DNA of 64,000 nt from Acanthopleura granulata (GCA_016165875.1 JABBOT010000005.1:27367368-27431367); one strand, 5' to 3'. Positions 1 through 15,000 are shown, counted from the first letter of the stretch. Translations and numbers: made by a program. Notes: generated by a model not told the origin, from the letters alone.

Positions 1-1
1 A

Positions 2-76
2 AATGAGCAAGTGCAAAAAAAATCTGATGAGTGGGATGCCAAGCAAAAAGAAAAAAGTGAATGTGACACCAATCTT
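2..76 (+). CDS. Gene 1 exon a (partial at window edge)
   Basis: Read from base 2, this gives a Lys/Glu/Asp-rich helical peptide containing SDEWDAKQKEKSECD. It ends at a consensus donor (CTT|GTAAGT), phase 0. The exon may extend left beyond the window. Confidence 0.6.
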
Positions 77-3000
77 GTAAGTACATCTCTTCATCTTCGC
101 CACGATATGGCTGAGATATTGCCGATGTGGCGTTAAGCCATAATCATTCATTCATCTTCATGACTTTCGAGAGTTCACCAAAGTGTAGGAAAGTCAAAGT
201 GGGGGTTCTTGCAAACTGCCATGATTGCAGGTAACGTAGCTAATAGACAAGTCCAACTTTACACCATCGATATTTATTTACCCACTCCCATCTACATGTA
301 GGTGTAACTCACATCCTAGGCCTATTACAACGTTCCAGTTACTTTTTTGAAGTATAACATAAAGGTCAGCCCAGAGATTTGTAAGACCTCCCAAAGCACA
401 GGCACTTACCTTATGTCTCCTGTGAAAGTACAGACCTGCACAAATGTGCTCTCTACAATTTCCGTGGCTGCATCACCACTCATAAGGTAGCCTCAAAGAT
501 CATCACCCCAAGTTAAAAGGACACCTGTCCATAATGATCACTGTCAATCCATGGTGAGTATGAACAGTGTTGCCCCCTGTGAGTGGAGAGTTCCTGACGA
601 AGCCTCAAGTCATTCATGCCACCTCAACATTAATTGTCCATTTTGAAGTGTAGACCTGAGCAATATCTCAATGACACAGTTATCTACTAGGCAAGTAACA
701 GGCCCACTTGTGTGGTCAAACCTCACTAATTCAGCTTTACAAAATCATAGATGAAGCTAAAAGACAGAATTATAATGGATATAGTCATATAATGAAATTA
801 GCTAGTAAACCATAAATAGGTTTATCATTTACGTGTCTGACTCCTTGTTGTAAGTTAAGTCCATTAGACATGTTAAACCAATACCCATCAACCAAATCTA
901 TCAGAAACTATCTCGTGCATTCTTTGCAGCAGGTTTTTTCAGTTTTTATACTCTCTGTATCTTAAAATGAATATTAAAGCATGAAGGATATCATTTTACT
1001 GAGACAATCTCAATCTCTCTAGTGGTTAGAGCATCAGCCTCGAGGTCGGACAATCCAGGTTGAAGCCCGGGTCAGGTGATACCATAGACTTTACAAATGG
1101 TACTGCCTTGCTTAATGCTCAGCGCTGAAAGGTTAGAGGAAGGAAATATGACTGGGTGGGGTGTCATTACCTGCTGTTTTTGGTATGATGTTCTAGTGGT
1201 GGTAGCACTTTGCTGGCATGGACTCACACTGCCAAAAGAAGATACATTATATGCACACACCAGAAGGACTCCTTGTTATCATATGACTGAAACATTGTTA
1301 AGCAGGACGTTAAACCCCAAGCACTCACTCACTCACTTTCCTGGTATCTATCTGGTTTCCTGGTTGGACATTATAACAACTGTTACATAATGATAAAGCA
1401 TACAGTGTATAAGCCAGAAGCTTTTTCAGCCACCCCAGTTCAAGACTTATGGCCAGATAGATCAGATAGGGATGGTAATTCATAGAGTTCACAGCCTACA
1501 TACATGTAGGTACCCTTTTAACTCTTCATATCAGGGCTGTGATGCTAAGACGACTTGACTGCTGATGCTAAATGTTTTCTCGGGGTTCATTCAGTAAGCC
1601 AGTTGCTTCTTGATCTGAGGCAGAAATTCCCAACACAGCCGTTGATCATTTTGACAGACCACAGACTTTCGATCTCAGGGTAAACAATGCTAAGGGTCCA
1701 GGTAATGTTAATTCTGAAGAAGGCTAGTGTATATAAGAAGTTACAAGGATGCTTTTGCTGGGGTTTAGAGTTGAAAAGAACTACATGGTTCATGTACTGA
1801 TTAAGAATTATAGTATGAGCTAAATATTGGCTAAATATTACGTATTCTCAAAGGCTCCTAGAATACCTGGGAAGACGACAAACAATGTCCCAGTGTTACA
1901 TCCCAGTGGTGTAGCGCAGAACTAAGGATCTGATTTTAAGTACATTGATGTCATATGAGCATCTTCTAGAAAATTAGCATCACAATAATTTCACAGATTA
2001 TTATTTTTCCTTGTTTGTCCCATGTTAGTTATCCCTGCCATAGGAGAAGAGCCAATAAGCTTCAAATGACTAGTACATGAAATGACTAAAGAAGTGCAGT
2101 CCATGCAGAAGCACAACCATACACTGGTAATGTACTTCAAACTTTGCCTATTTTATATTACTGAAACTACACCAGCCAGACTGCTTGACTCGTATGTACA
2201 TGTCATCACAATGTGAGCTCAAATGCCAAATACAAATTCAGGTTAAAAAGCATAACCATGATCATGTGAGTATGCATGCACCAGAATATCAAATGTACAG
2301 TAATACAAGCATTCAATTTTTTTTTTTGATGCAGAAAAAATGCCAGGATGATACAAATGGCGTTCGACAAGAGTTATCCACTTTAAAAGGTAAGTGTTTG
2401 ATGTATGTCCAGTTGACCAGTGATTTACATGTACATGTAGCATTGATGGCTGACGGACAGAGAGAAAGGTAAGAAGCGTTATAATTGACCAAATGCTTGT
2501 ACATGCATCACCATACATATTATGTGCAGTGTGATACATGTACATGCATTTGATGTATATTTTAAGGGAACTAGTTTTATGGTTAAAAATTCAAAGTTAA
2601 CTGCCGTTTTGATCATCTGCAGATGATACCTTATCTGCACATCTGTCATCATGGTGATAGAAAACAAAAAGTGAAGGGATTATCATCAATGACCAGTGAC
2701 AGCTACTCTAAATGTAACAGTATCTTCACTCAAGTTTTATTTTAATAGAACTGAATTTGTTCACATTCATGTACAAATTTTTTAATTGTTAATAGCAAAC
2801 ATTAAAGTTGCACTACAGTCATGTCATTACTTCATTGACCAGCGAAAGGAGTTGTTGGACATTGTTGATTTGAGTATTTTTACATTAAATACATGTATAC
2901 AAGTACACATGTACATGTATTTGAACTTTCAGGTAATCCAGATGTGTCTGAAGCACTTAATTGACCTCTCTATCTTGTCTTCCTCCTGAAGGGATATTGC

Positions 3001-6000
3001 AGCAATCAGTTTGAAATACTCAGATGTATCAGATATTTGCTATTCATACACGTAAGATTCATCTTGAGAATAAATAACATTGGATAAACCAGAATCTCTG
3101 AGACAGTAATTATGGATGTTTTTAGTAATATGACAACTTCCCTGGTGTGTACTGGTAGATATTTGGCTGAGGTCAGCAATATTTTGCTGCGACAATGCCA
3201 AAGAAGAAAAATAACTGCCAGTCAAATATCAACCCGTATACCCCAAGGATTTAAGTCGTCATATAACAGATTTGTCACCATGAATGTTTCAAATGTCTGA
3301 TGAGAAGTCCTCAGAATGTAGATATACTGTGTTTGTTGTGGCAGGGCTAGTCCATGCTGCTAAAGTACCGCTGCCACTGGACTATCATGCCAAAGAGACC
3401 AGACATGACACTCCACGGAGTAACATTATACTGACACTGGGCCAACAGGGATGCGACGTTATGACAAATGACAGAACACGTTTGCCTACTGGTTTCACAA
3501 AATGGATTTTAGGCGACCTGTAAACAGTTACCATAAAAATCATTTGGCATAAACTTTTAACAGTTTTAAAGAAAACCAAGGAGAGAATCACTGTTGGCGG
3601 TGTGGTGGTATTTCTGTGTTTATTTTATTTGTGCGAGTGAGAACAGCTGACGGGCTAGTGTGCCATCGCCAGCAGATGTCCCTTGTTCCATCGAAAGTCC
3701 CTTATTACACAGTGCTCATACCTTGCTAAGAGAATGAATGTACGCTGGCAAGGTACAAGGCAGTCTGGTGATTTCTAAGTTAAAAAATATCAACATTCTG
3801 TCATTCAAATTTGAGAACATTTATTCTGTCTGAGTCTGAAATTTACAGTTACAGTAAGGAAACCTATAGATTGCCATACAGGTTATCCCTTAGGTTTCCA
3901 TAACTGTGATTTGCGCAACCAAAAACAGGTTACCATACGATTTACCTTAGATTTGCGAAACCTGTTTTTGCTTACCCCCAAAAATATCGTGTAGCACCCC
4001 TGACTGACCAATCCTGTTTCCTTGCTCTAACCTCTCAATGCTGAGCGCCAAGCGAGGCAGCAACAAGTACCATTTTTATAATCTTTGGTATGACCTGACC
4101 CAGGCTTGAACCTGGATCTCCGACCTCTAGGCAGTTGATCTCTCAACCTGACCACTGAGGCAGTCTAGAAGTCCGACATACTACCAGCTTTTAACCTGTG
4201 GGCATTGTGTTGACAACAGACTTCCATATTTTATTTTTTCAGAGCAGAGTGAGAAAAGAGATGAAGAACTCAAGTCATTAAAAGAAGCAGCTGCTAAGAC
4301 CATGGAAAAGACTTGGTATGCCCCCGTACACCTGTCTCATAAGATGTTCTGCTGATAAGACTTGTGCCATTTGGTGTAAAACTAGACAACAAAGTGTAGA
4401 CACATATGTACATGTACCTTACATGTATGTGACAACCTAAGATCATGTCTTCGAGGTAAAAAAAATAAATCAAAGCAAAAATTTATACCTGGCTTACATG
4501 ACTAAGAAAGCATATAATATAGGACAGGGGCCACATTCACAAAACTGAGAAAGTCACTTTTTTCACGTCTTTGTGTGATATTTCATGACTTTGTATATGT
4601 CTACGCGGTGTCAGCCTGGTTCCAGGTATACGGAAACTGGGCCTGGTTACAAACATACCGAAACCAAGCCTGGTTCCCAACTCACAGAAACCAGCTATTT
4701 GACGTACCAAAATGGCCACATAATACATCAGCAATCAAAGTCTCAACATAAGAGTAGATTTGCCCCTGACTATAGATTGACTTACCGTCCTCAAGTACAC
4801 AAATACGTATGTGTACCTTTCGGGGAGGGGTTTGGGTTTTGATGCACTAAAGTTGCAAGCATGTTGAGAAACGTTTCTTCCCAGTGCACTTGAACTGCTG
4901 ACCTGTATGTACCAGTATCCACCATAGACAAAAGCAAAAACACTGCCACTGATAACAAGGCATTTCTGCCCAGTAACGTTCATGTTTCTTCATATGTACG
5001 TAAATTCATGAAGTTGATAACAGTGGTAAAAATCTCTTTTTTCACAGTTGTATGCAAGCCTTAATTCTACAGTAAAGAGACTGCAGAATCCAGTGTCACC
5101 GTTAAGTTTTGGAGTCTGTGGATCAGGATTTCTGTTATGTAATCCAACAACAGCAGACTGGCTGTACATGGACATAATCTGTATTCTTCTTCTGATTCTT
5201 GACTAAATAATAAAATTACTAGCCATTCACGTCCATAACTTAGGAAACCAGAGAGGCATAATTTAACCCTAATTTATGCATGGTTCCGTGTTGTAGAACC
5301 TTAAAAATTAGGTGGGTTGCTAAGGTCAACTGTCCGTCTTAGGCTGCATCTTAATTGAAGAATGTTTTGGCAAGCTGCCAGGTTTCTACCAACCCATGCT
5401 TAGTAATAGATTTTGACGAGCTGCCAGGTTTCTACCAACCCATGCTTAGTAATAGATTTTCACGAGCTGCCAGGTTTCTACCAACCCATGCTTAGTAATA
5501 GATTTTCACGAGCTGCCAGGTTTCTACCAACCCATGCTAAGTAATAGATTTTCACGAGCTGCCAGGTTTCTACCAAACCATGCTTAGTAATAGATTTTCA
5601 CGAGCTGCCAGGTTTCTACCAAACCATGCTTAGTAATAGATTTTGGTCAGCTGCTGGGTTTCTACCAACCCATGCTAAGTAATAGATTTTCTTTCATAAC
5701 ATAAATACGTGCATGTGCATTTACACAATGTAACAACTTCTCCTGTTTCAGTAATTGTGACGCAGCACTTCAGGAACAAAGGAGAACCATTGAAGCTATC
5801 TTAAAGAGAGCTGTTGGGCCTCCAGCTGTTCAAGCTCTAATTCAAAATGGGATTGGAAAGTGAGTTTTTGTCCATCTTGGTGGTCATTCTTACATGTACG
5901 GTCTTGCTTAATTTGGCTACATGTAAGAATGAGTTCATAGACTTATTCTGTAACCTTTGGGCAATTTTGGCCAGAAGGTATTGATGTCATTCCAGACATG

Positions 6001-9000
6001 CATCCGTAGACCAGAGAAAGGTGAAAGGATTTATTTATGTGTATGTATGTGTATTGTGGTGTAATGGTTAATGGTACATGCCTTATACTCACCAACACAT
6101 ACTAGTTGCAGGTTCAAAGGTGTCCTTGGTCAGTGATTTTGTAGCTTTGAGGGAATCCACAAATTCCCTTTCCAAGGCCTTAACCTTGGTGCCAGTATTG
6201 GGCCAAGGCCAATCTGGTATGCATATGTTTGTATGTTACCTACATGACATAGGGGAAAGGTCTTTCGTAAGTTCGCTGGTTTAACCTGGACACTCCTCCC
6301 ATGAAACTGACTGCCATGGTATAAATGTAGACATCAATCAAGTAAATGGTTAAGTGTATAAAATTTAGCATATAGCACATTTGAGAGGAAAGCTAGTGGG
6401 GTGTTTTAATGATATGCTTCCTAGATCTAGTTACTTCCAAATGTATAAGGTCATACCTGGAAAGTTGCCATATTTGATCTCTTGTACATATATGTACATG
6501 CCTCAGTGTCACGTGACAAATTTTTAAGGCACATAAGCAGAATTGTATGCAAACTGTCAAACTCCTGTGCTGTAATTCATCCTGTACCATTTTTATTGCA
6601 TCACGATATCAGCATGATAGGTTTTACTTCATATACATGCACACATATGTTCAGAGACTCGGCCTTAGTTTCACATGGAACTGATTTGTGTTGCAGCTGT
6701 CCTGCAAATGTGTAAGCTGTAATTGTCTTGCAATGGAACTGGATTTGCATTATACATGTAACTCCCATTCATCTGTCAAAGACTTACATGTACACATGCT
6801 ATGGAATAAAATAAAGGAATTACGTCTTCTCTCACACATGGATGTGCATTTAGTGCCTTATGTTGTTGAGATGATGGTCGATGTGGCCCTTTGCTGCTTT
6901 TTGTTTTTCAAGTAAAGGCATGGCTTTCAGGCTTTAGTTTTGCCTTCCCATTCTGGAATCCGTAACTGGGATTACTTTTCACTTTGCTCCTTGATCAGAT
7001 GGTTTCCATTGGCTTTCTTAACCTTGAAAATAAATGCATTTAGACTGACACATGCTCCCTTGTATGGAGGTTGCAAGCTACTCGTCTGTTTTGGTTTTTT
7101 TTTTTTTTTTAAATAAATAAAATGTTGCCAGGTGTTTGAATTCCATGGTGGGCATTGTCATGTTTATGAACATCTCTTCTGTATTGAGTGTCAATAGCAT
7201 CCTATATTCTTTTCACCTAAAAGATTTACACGTACATGTATGTTAGAATGACTTTTTCATTTGCATTTGTAGACGTACAGTGTAAGCTATATTGTAAACT
7301 TCACAAGGATTTTTATCCAAGGTGAAGAAAATGCCAAATTCTGATATACTGTTGAGTGGTCTTTTTGCTGACACTACTGGATTTCAAACCTGGAGTTGTC
7401 GTGGTTGTAGCTCGTCAGTCATGTCAGTATGCTGTTGATATTTTGATTCAGACCTGAGGATGTTGATGCCAACGAAGCTCCCCAGAGTCAGGATGGAAAA
7501 AACTTTCAAGGCCAAGCAAAACCACAGCCTTCGACAGGGTTTGGTGAGTAAAACATATTTCAAATATACACCACAAAACTTCGTTAATTTCTGGCAACTT
7601 TTCTGGTAAATCACGTCGCCTTATGGCACTATAACCTAGATGACATCTTTTACAAGAAAAAGAAAGAATTGCTGATTCATGAAGTGGAAAGGAATAAAGT
7701 GTTGTTTGATCTAAGAGACTGCAATTACAAAAGTGTGAAAAAAAAGATGGATGTGTGAAGTGAGATTGTCCAGAGTACCGGTTATTAAAATGGTAACATG
7801 ATGGCATGCGTGTATTGCATTTGGCAGATTGGCTACTTTTGTCTCACATCAAAAACTGGCCACTAACCTAGTCGCTATGCTAATCCATGTCAACACGTAA
7901 ACAAGACATGAATTACAAGTTTCTAATTACATGTTGATTACGAATTGTATTGTCTGATGTTCCATTGCTGCAATGAATAACAACCAATTTATTCACGCAA
8001 TAAACTTACCTAGGAAACGAAGTCCTTGCTGCAGATTTTTTGTATGTGAAGGCAACCTTTTGGAAACGTTATTGCTCATCGATTTGGTTTGAGCCCTGAT
8101 CAGAGATTTCCATGCCTACTGTGAATGCAGCTGTAGGATACTTTTGGTCAATGGCCATGTAGACTTAGCGACACAAATCAGTGTTTTCAGCAGGTGGATC
8201 AAATTGATTGGCGTATCTATTTATATGTTACTTGACTGGTGTTATTTTATGAAGTTTGAAGATTATTTCATTTGTGGACTACAGACCGGTGACCGCACTG
8301 CCATCTGCTAAGTGTAGGCCTGATATATATATAGGCCTACATCTATGCAGCAAAGTTATTCCAGCCCCAGCAGTTATGAGAGATTAATTTATTCATTTTG
8401 GTTAAGATTGTTACAATCGTACAAAGCATGTTTGCTAATAATATCTGACACTTGTGAGTATTATTTACTTAAACTACTACAGTGGGCCTCTTGTTCTTGG
8501 TTCGGTACCTCCGCTGGGCACTTAAAGGATTTTCTAACCCTGTCTCTCTGCATGGCACCATAATCCGCTTTACTGTTGCTATGTAGCACTCGTCAGTCAT
8601 ACTCACATACTCACGCAATCATATTTAACACCAGAAGATTACTGTCAAAGCCAAACTCTCAAAAATATGTATTGATCGATATAAGCTACAACTATACACA
8701 CCCATCATACCCATATTCAACTGAAATATTAATAAATATGAACTTTGTTAAGGCCTACTAGCTACTTGTATGTTAACTAATTCAGATATCCGTTCAAATC
8801 ATTTAGGGCTAGTGTTGGATAAATACATGTAGTATGACTGCATTTTGTAGTCGATGAGTCATGAAAGAAAAATTTAAAGGTAGCCTACAATTTCTTTGTT
8901 TCACACAGACTACGAATTCTGCACAAATTTTCTTTTTTACCTGTTTTGTAGACTACATGAAATTCATGAATGTGCATTACTGCATTCTTATTGTTGCATT

Positions 9001-12000
9001 GTGTGACAACCTTGAAAAAACAGAATTGATAAAGCCTCTAAGCAAATTATAACTTGTACATGTATAGGTCTGTCGATTTACCTTTGTGGCATTTCTTTTT
9101 CCCAGCCTCACCTCATCCACTGGCAAGTGTTACTTGGTATGCTTGGGCTCCAGTAATAAACTAGGTCATTATATATCAAACAGACATGGTGTCTTACCTG
9201 CTGTTCATTATATTTAGCAGTTGCATATGGTATCAAGTCCAGTTAAATCCTGCTACTCTTTTCTCTCCGTGTTTTTTCAAGCATTTTGAAAGTGTTATAC
9301 ACTGCGAACTAGTCCTAGCACTCTGAGGTTCCATTCCAGTCAATTTGTTATCATTTTTAAATAGAAAATTTTCCCCACAGTTTTTATTGTTCAACCTTAC
9401 CTACTTTGGATGCCATATTGCCATGAGTAGAATGCGTTGACGTGTCATTTTCTCAAGCACGGTGTATTCAATTGAGCTGGAATAAAATAATGCAGATAGA
9501 ACACCTGGGGGAAAGTTAACTGAACAAAAATCTTTTTCATATTTTGAAAACTGTGGAAATGCACTGATTACCTAAATTGCCACTTGACCAAAATTTTAAA
9601 TATTTTAAATATTTTAACTATGATGTAGTTTGATGTTCTGGTCATAGATGTGATCTTATTTATTTCCTGCGATGCATACTTTTGAGGCAAATTACGATCA
9701 GAGTTAAAAGAAGGTGCAATTTTCCCCTTATTTGGCGGTGACATGACAGGAAACCGTTACTGTTGTTTTGCTGAAAATTGCAGAGTGCAAAAAAAACCCC
9801 AGAAATTCACGCATATTTAGAGGTCACGTTATGGTAAAGTGTTATAGTTGTAAAGCTGAAAATCCCAGTGCAGTTTACGGTGAGAATGGATATCATCCTT
9901 GTTACACTGTATTCTTGATATCATTTTGTTATGGGCTATGAGCAAAAGATCAAAGCTGTATTGCTTCCTCACTGGTTTTTAGTGGTAAGCCCATTGTATA
10001 TGATACCTGGCAGTCCTGGGTTCAAATCCAGTTCATTCTTTTTCAATCTTTTCAATTTTTTCTCTTTGGGAGTATCATGGGATTGCCAGAAATGTTAACT
10101 AGGTAATATCTTGGACACCAGCAACATTGTTGGATAACAGCTTTAAATTTGTAATTGACTCCATGATAATTTTTGTTCCAACCAGTAGAGCTACGGTCTC
10201 AACATTTTACATAGGTTCACTTTCGTATATAAGTGGTCCCTGGATATCTGGAGTGATATAGTTTCAAGTTCTGGCTTCAGGCGTTACTGAATAGCTTTGG
10301 TTGACTATACCAACCATGTGCTAATGGCGCATTCTTAGGGACCTCACTACATGTGACAAGGATTGCCGATCAATTTAAAAGCAAGTATCCTATTTATACA
10401 TTTACAAATTTTTTCAACACTGATTGATGACCCCGCCCCCCTCCCACACCTTGTATCATCCTTGTAGATAATGCACAGCCCCCCGTTTGCCCATGAACGT
10501 ACGTAGTTTATGGGTGGTTCCTAGCGTGCATTTAAAAGCAGAGTACTGATTACTTAACTGAAAAAGGCAAGAAAAGAAATCTGAGAGATTACAGTTTGAA
10601 TCGCTTATAAAGGGAGATAGCTTCAAATGTCTGCAGTTGAAACGAATGAAAATGTTAAATATAACTGTTCCACTATTTTTCCATCAGATAAGCATAATAA
10701 GTTGCAAGATAACCTAATGTAACATGACTGCCTCTCAAATAGAACAAAAATGTATATTCAGAACTGAGAATGTTTAAGTAAAAAAGTGCTTATTTCATTT
10801 CCTGTTGACATCATCATTGCAGCAAGCATGCATGTATTCATTGGTAGATGTACATGTATTGCACATTATTTTTAAATGTATAGTAAGATAATGGGATGAT
10901 TGTGTCTATGATGGGCACACATCTGTGGTAGTTAGTTGCATGTAAATGTATTTTACATCAAGCTGGTCTGTCACTGCCAAAGAAGCCACAGTATTTCATT
11001 CCCTGCATATAGTAACTTCATTAATCACAGGTGGCTCCTTGATTGAGGGGATTAGCGTGCCAGCGTGGAGTAATGACCAAGTGCATTCCCTCCAATGCTC
11101 TCACTGTGAGTTTGTCCAGCTCATGCTGGCTTCCTCTCCAGTCATAAATGGGAAGGTCCTCCAACAACTTGTGGATGGTCGTGGGTTTCCACTGGGTTCT
11201 TCCTGGTTTCCTCTCACCATAAAGCTCACTGTCGTATAAGTGAAATATTCTTGAGCACAGCTTAAAACACCAAATAAATAAATAAATAAATATTCACAAT
11301 ATTCTCTGTTGAAACTCCGTTTAAGGCAATTTACAGGACAGTTAAGCTTTAGCTACATGTACTTTTAAAGTTCCTCTGACATTGCTTGTGAGCAACAGTT
11401 GAACAGATACATATTGTGGAGACCAGTGTACATTCAGCTGTGCAAAATGTGTGGGCGTATCTATCTGATGACCCCTAAAGATTTAAGGTTTTTTTCTTCT
11501 GAAATGTAGAGGTCATTTAGAGATCATAAAATCTGAGAGTTAAGCTGTGTGTTGGTTGCCTTTTAATATTTAACAGATGTTGCCTTGAAATACTGCACAC
11601 TTATTTATATACACTGTACATGTATGTACACTTCACATGTAAGTCATTTTCATATCTCACCTCATCCCATATAAGGAGGCAAGTTTCTCGTAATTTTCTT
11701 ATGAGAATATGTGTTTGACTCTAGTGTGTACAGATGTGTGTCTAAAAGTGCATGCAGGGTAATGACATATCCTGATTGTGAATAACCAGGTTGTCCAAGA
11801 ATCCAACTTGTCATGGTTGTTTTGTTTAGCTCAGACTCAAGGTATTCTTATGATGTAAAACAATTACATCCACAAGCACTGTTTTTACCCTTTGTTGCAT
11901 GTACATGCATGTGTGAAGATGTTGTTCAGAGGAAGTACAACAATGTATGTGCCATAGCCTTGAACTATGTTTGATTTGTTTGATCTGTGTTACATCACAG

Positions 12001-15000
12001 AGTTTCTTAATTGTGACCTGGGCAGAGCCTAAATCAATCATCTTTACCTTTCACCATTTTCCTTTCCCTTCTTATTTTTATCTTCTTCCATTATTCATGA
12101 CCTTGATCTTGATGACGCTTAATTTACATCTTCCCTTGGCACACTTTGGACATGACCTTGGCATCTTTAGCTGTGACTGTTCATGTGAAGTCTTGGAACC
12201 TCCTGCATCATGTGTGTTTTAACCTTCCTACTTTGACCTTTCACCTACATTTAATATTTGAGTCTGTTTTTTTCTTTTGTTAAACGTAAAGTCTGATCTC
12301 ACTTACTCTCCAGTCCCCTTCCATTGACTTATCTTGTTGCACTAACTGCATGGTTTTCCTCATAAACCTTTGTGTGGTGGATCTGTGAAGTGAACTTTAA
12401 TGTGGTGAACCATGTATTTGCATACAGTTCAAGACCTGTTCTCAATCATGATAGGGCTTACTGATAACTGTACTTGCAGATCCTGCTGATCATGAGATGG
12501 CTCAGGTTCAAAAGGGAACAGTAGGAAGTGCAACGGATAAGAACAAAGCCACTACACATGATGCTGGTTCTTATGATGGTGCAGCTGTAGAGCTGAAGGA
12601 TGTTGGGGAGAAAGCAGTCGTTAATGAGAAGGTTGCTGAATCTGATCCTGATGCAGACGGTGATGTTGTAGGGAAGGTAGGCATGGATGAGGTCAATGCC
12701 GCTGATAGGCATGTAGATCTAAGCCCTGGTGAAGGGGATTACAATGAATACATCTACTCAGAAGAGGAGTACAGTGAAGACAAAAGCCACACGCAGTCAG
12801 GTTGGTTTCATGAAGTGGGATGATTTTTGTTCAAAACAGTTTGAACTGGCCACCTAGTACTACAGTGTATGTTTAATAATGCGATGACAGCAAATGTTTG
12901 CATCTGAAATATTGGATATTGCACAGGACTGCATGGCCTCAACATTATAACCTTCATAGACAGTTACAGTGATAATTTGGGAACTGCGCATGTGGATTTT
13001 TGACCATTGATTCAAATGCATCCAGTGTTATTAAAAACACCAGATTTGTATTGGCCAATGTTGGTCTACAGAGCCAAATTCGATCAGATAATACATGTAT
13101 TAGATTGCAGCATCAGACCAGATGACTTTTGACGCAATTAGTATATATCCCCAATACCACCGAAGTATTTAGCAAAGCTTCATATATTTAATGATACTAT
13201 ATACATCCCATAAACCATGTGAAATTTTGCATGGACGGTACATCAGGCCTGCGTCATCTTTCTGAGGGAATGAAATATTGCCAACATGGCATTAAATCAT
13301 TTATGCCTGTGAAGCAGGCTTCACACACCAGTGTCAACAAACTTGCAATGGAAATCCCATTCCTTTGATGGTGATAGCATGTTTATGAACTTTGTACCAA
13401 TTAATTGCCTGAAAGCCAGAGGATTTCTCCAGGCACTGATGCCATGCAGCTCAACCTTTTAGAAACAAAAACATTGCCCCCTTACATACCATATTTAAGT
13501 GTACCTGTTGTGAGTACTATAATATGCAAATGTTTGGCCATCTGTTTTCAGCGTTGACAAAATCATCTCAGTTTTTGTCACCAGTTGTCTGATATTTGGT
13601 GTTGCCTTCATCTGTTTACAATTGTTTCTGTATAGTTACAGGCCTTCGTATTTGAGGTGTGCTATCCTAGTACACTTCTGAAACGAAATCTAGTTGTGCT
13701 AATAAGATGCCAGAAATAATGAAGAGTCTGGCGGGTGTGAATCTAAGTTTGCAAATCATACTCCTGGTCTTCTGCAAGGGGTTTGATGGTGACACTTCTT
13801 CTCAAAAACAAAAACAAATGCCTGATAGTGGTAGTTGTAGTAACAGTTTAGCTAATCTCCTTTCATTCATTTGGATGATTTGTTCATGTCATGAATGTTA
13901 GTCATTTTTTACATGTTCAGTACTTAAGTGTGTTTCTTTGTGCTCTGATGACAATGACAGGTGTTGTGTATGTTTAGACCTGCATTTTGGTACCATGCAT
14001 GTTGCCAAATTTATAGTAATATACAAAGTCAATTATATCTTAAGTGTTGCAGTTTTGCCTGTAAAAGATTAATTCATTTCGTAACCCATTGAATGTATTG
14101 ATGCATGTATATGTGTGCAGTCATATGAAGAAAGTTAAAACAAGATAAACTCGTTTAAATGCTTTCTTATAAAACCTCAAAAGAATAGACCATCTTTAAA
14201 TAAAGTGCTCATCATGTAAAAAGCTATTTTAAAGTATGATATTCAGAATATTTTTGGCAATTTTTTGCAGTGGTTAAAATGGAAATGAAATTGAGGTGCT
14301 GCTGCAGTCTTCTTTGACAATATTGGCTGCAGAACAGTGACTTAACGTTCATTTTAGTTGTTAAACATTAGCTCACAGTGGTATATATCTACATTCTGCA
14401 TGAATATACATGTAGGACTACACCTGCATTTATGGTTAATGAGGAAATATAACAATTAATACATGTTACATAGCAAAAAAAAATCTGTGATGTCACACTG
14501 CTGCAGCCTGTTTAATATGGCCCCAACATTCCACCTTAACACCTCAGTATTTTATTTCCATTTTTTTAAATGGCCCTCAACATGATATTTTAATTAGTTA
14601 AAGATAAATTTTTGGTAAATTCTTGCATGTACAGTACTACCACATACAAGGTATATATCCAGCATGAATCGTCTGTTGTGCCCGATTGGATTGATGGCAG
14701 CTAGGCCTATGGAGGTACACGCATGACAAGACTGCGCAGGGTCTCTTTGGGCAGCCCCTAGTCTATCTACCACAGAGAATGAACTAAGCTAAACCTATAG
14801 TTAAATGACGATATCAAAAATTATGTCAGACAGCAGCCTTTCTCATATTTATTGACCCAATACAGTCAGACTGTTCATAAATTACACTGTGTACAATAAT
14901 ATAGATGGAATGCTAGGTCATAACACTTGCCAGCTTACCATGGGTAGGTGAAATTGTACCTACATTCAAACCTGGATAATAACCCTGATGATTGCCCTGA

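Noticed and set aside
1013..1080. Possible functional tRNA genes (A- and B-box-like sequences here and at several SINE heads)
   Set aside because: No complete cloverleaf with paired acceptor stem could be built, and each is followed by a SINE body. They are tRNA-derived heads.
7448..7807. 119-codon minus-strand ORF
   Set aside because: It overlaps the plus-strand exon at 7452-7543 in antisense and has no motif. A shadow.
12060..12250. Repeated TGACCTT-type words suggesting nuclear-receptor sites
   Set aside because: Spacing is irregular and the stretch looks like degraded pyrimidine-rich repeat. No evidence of function.
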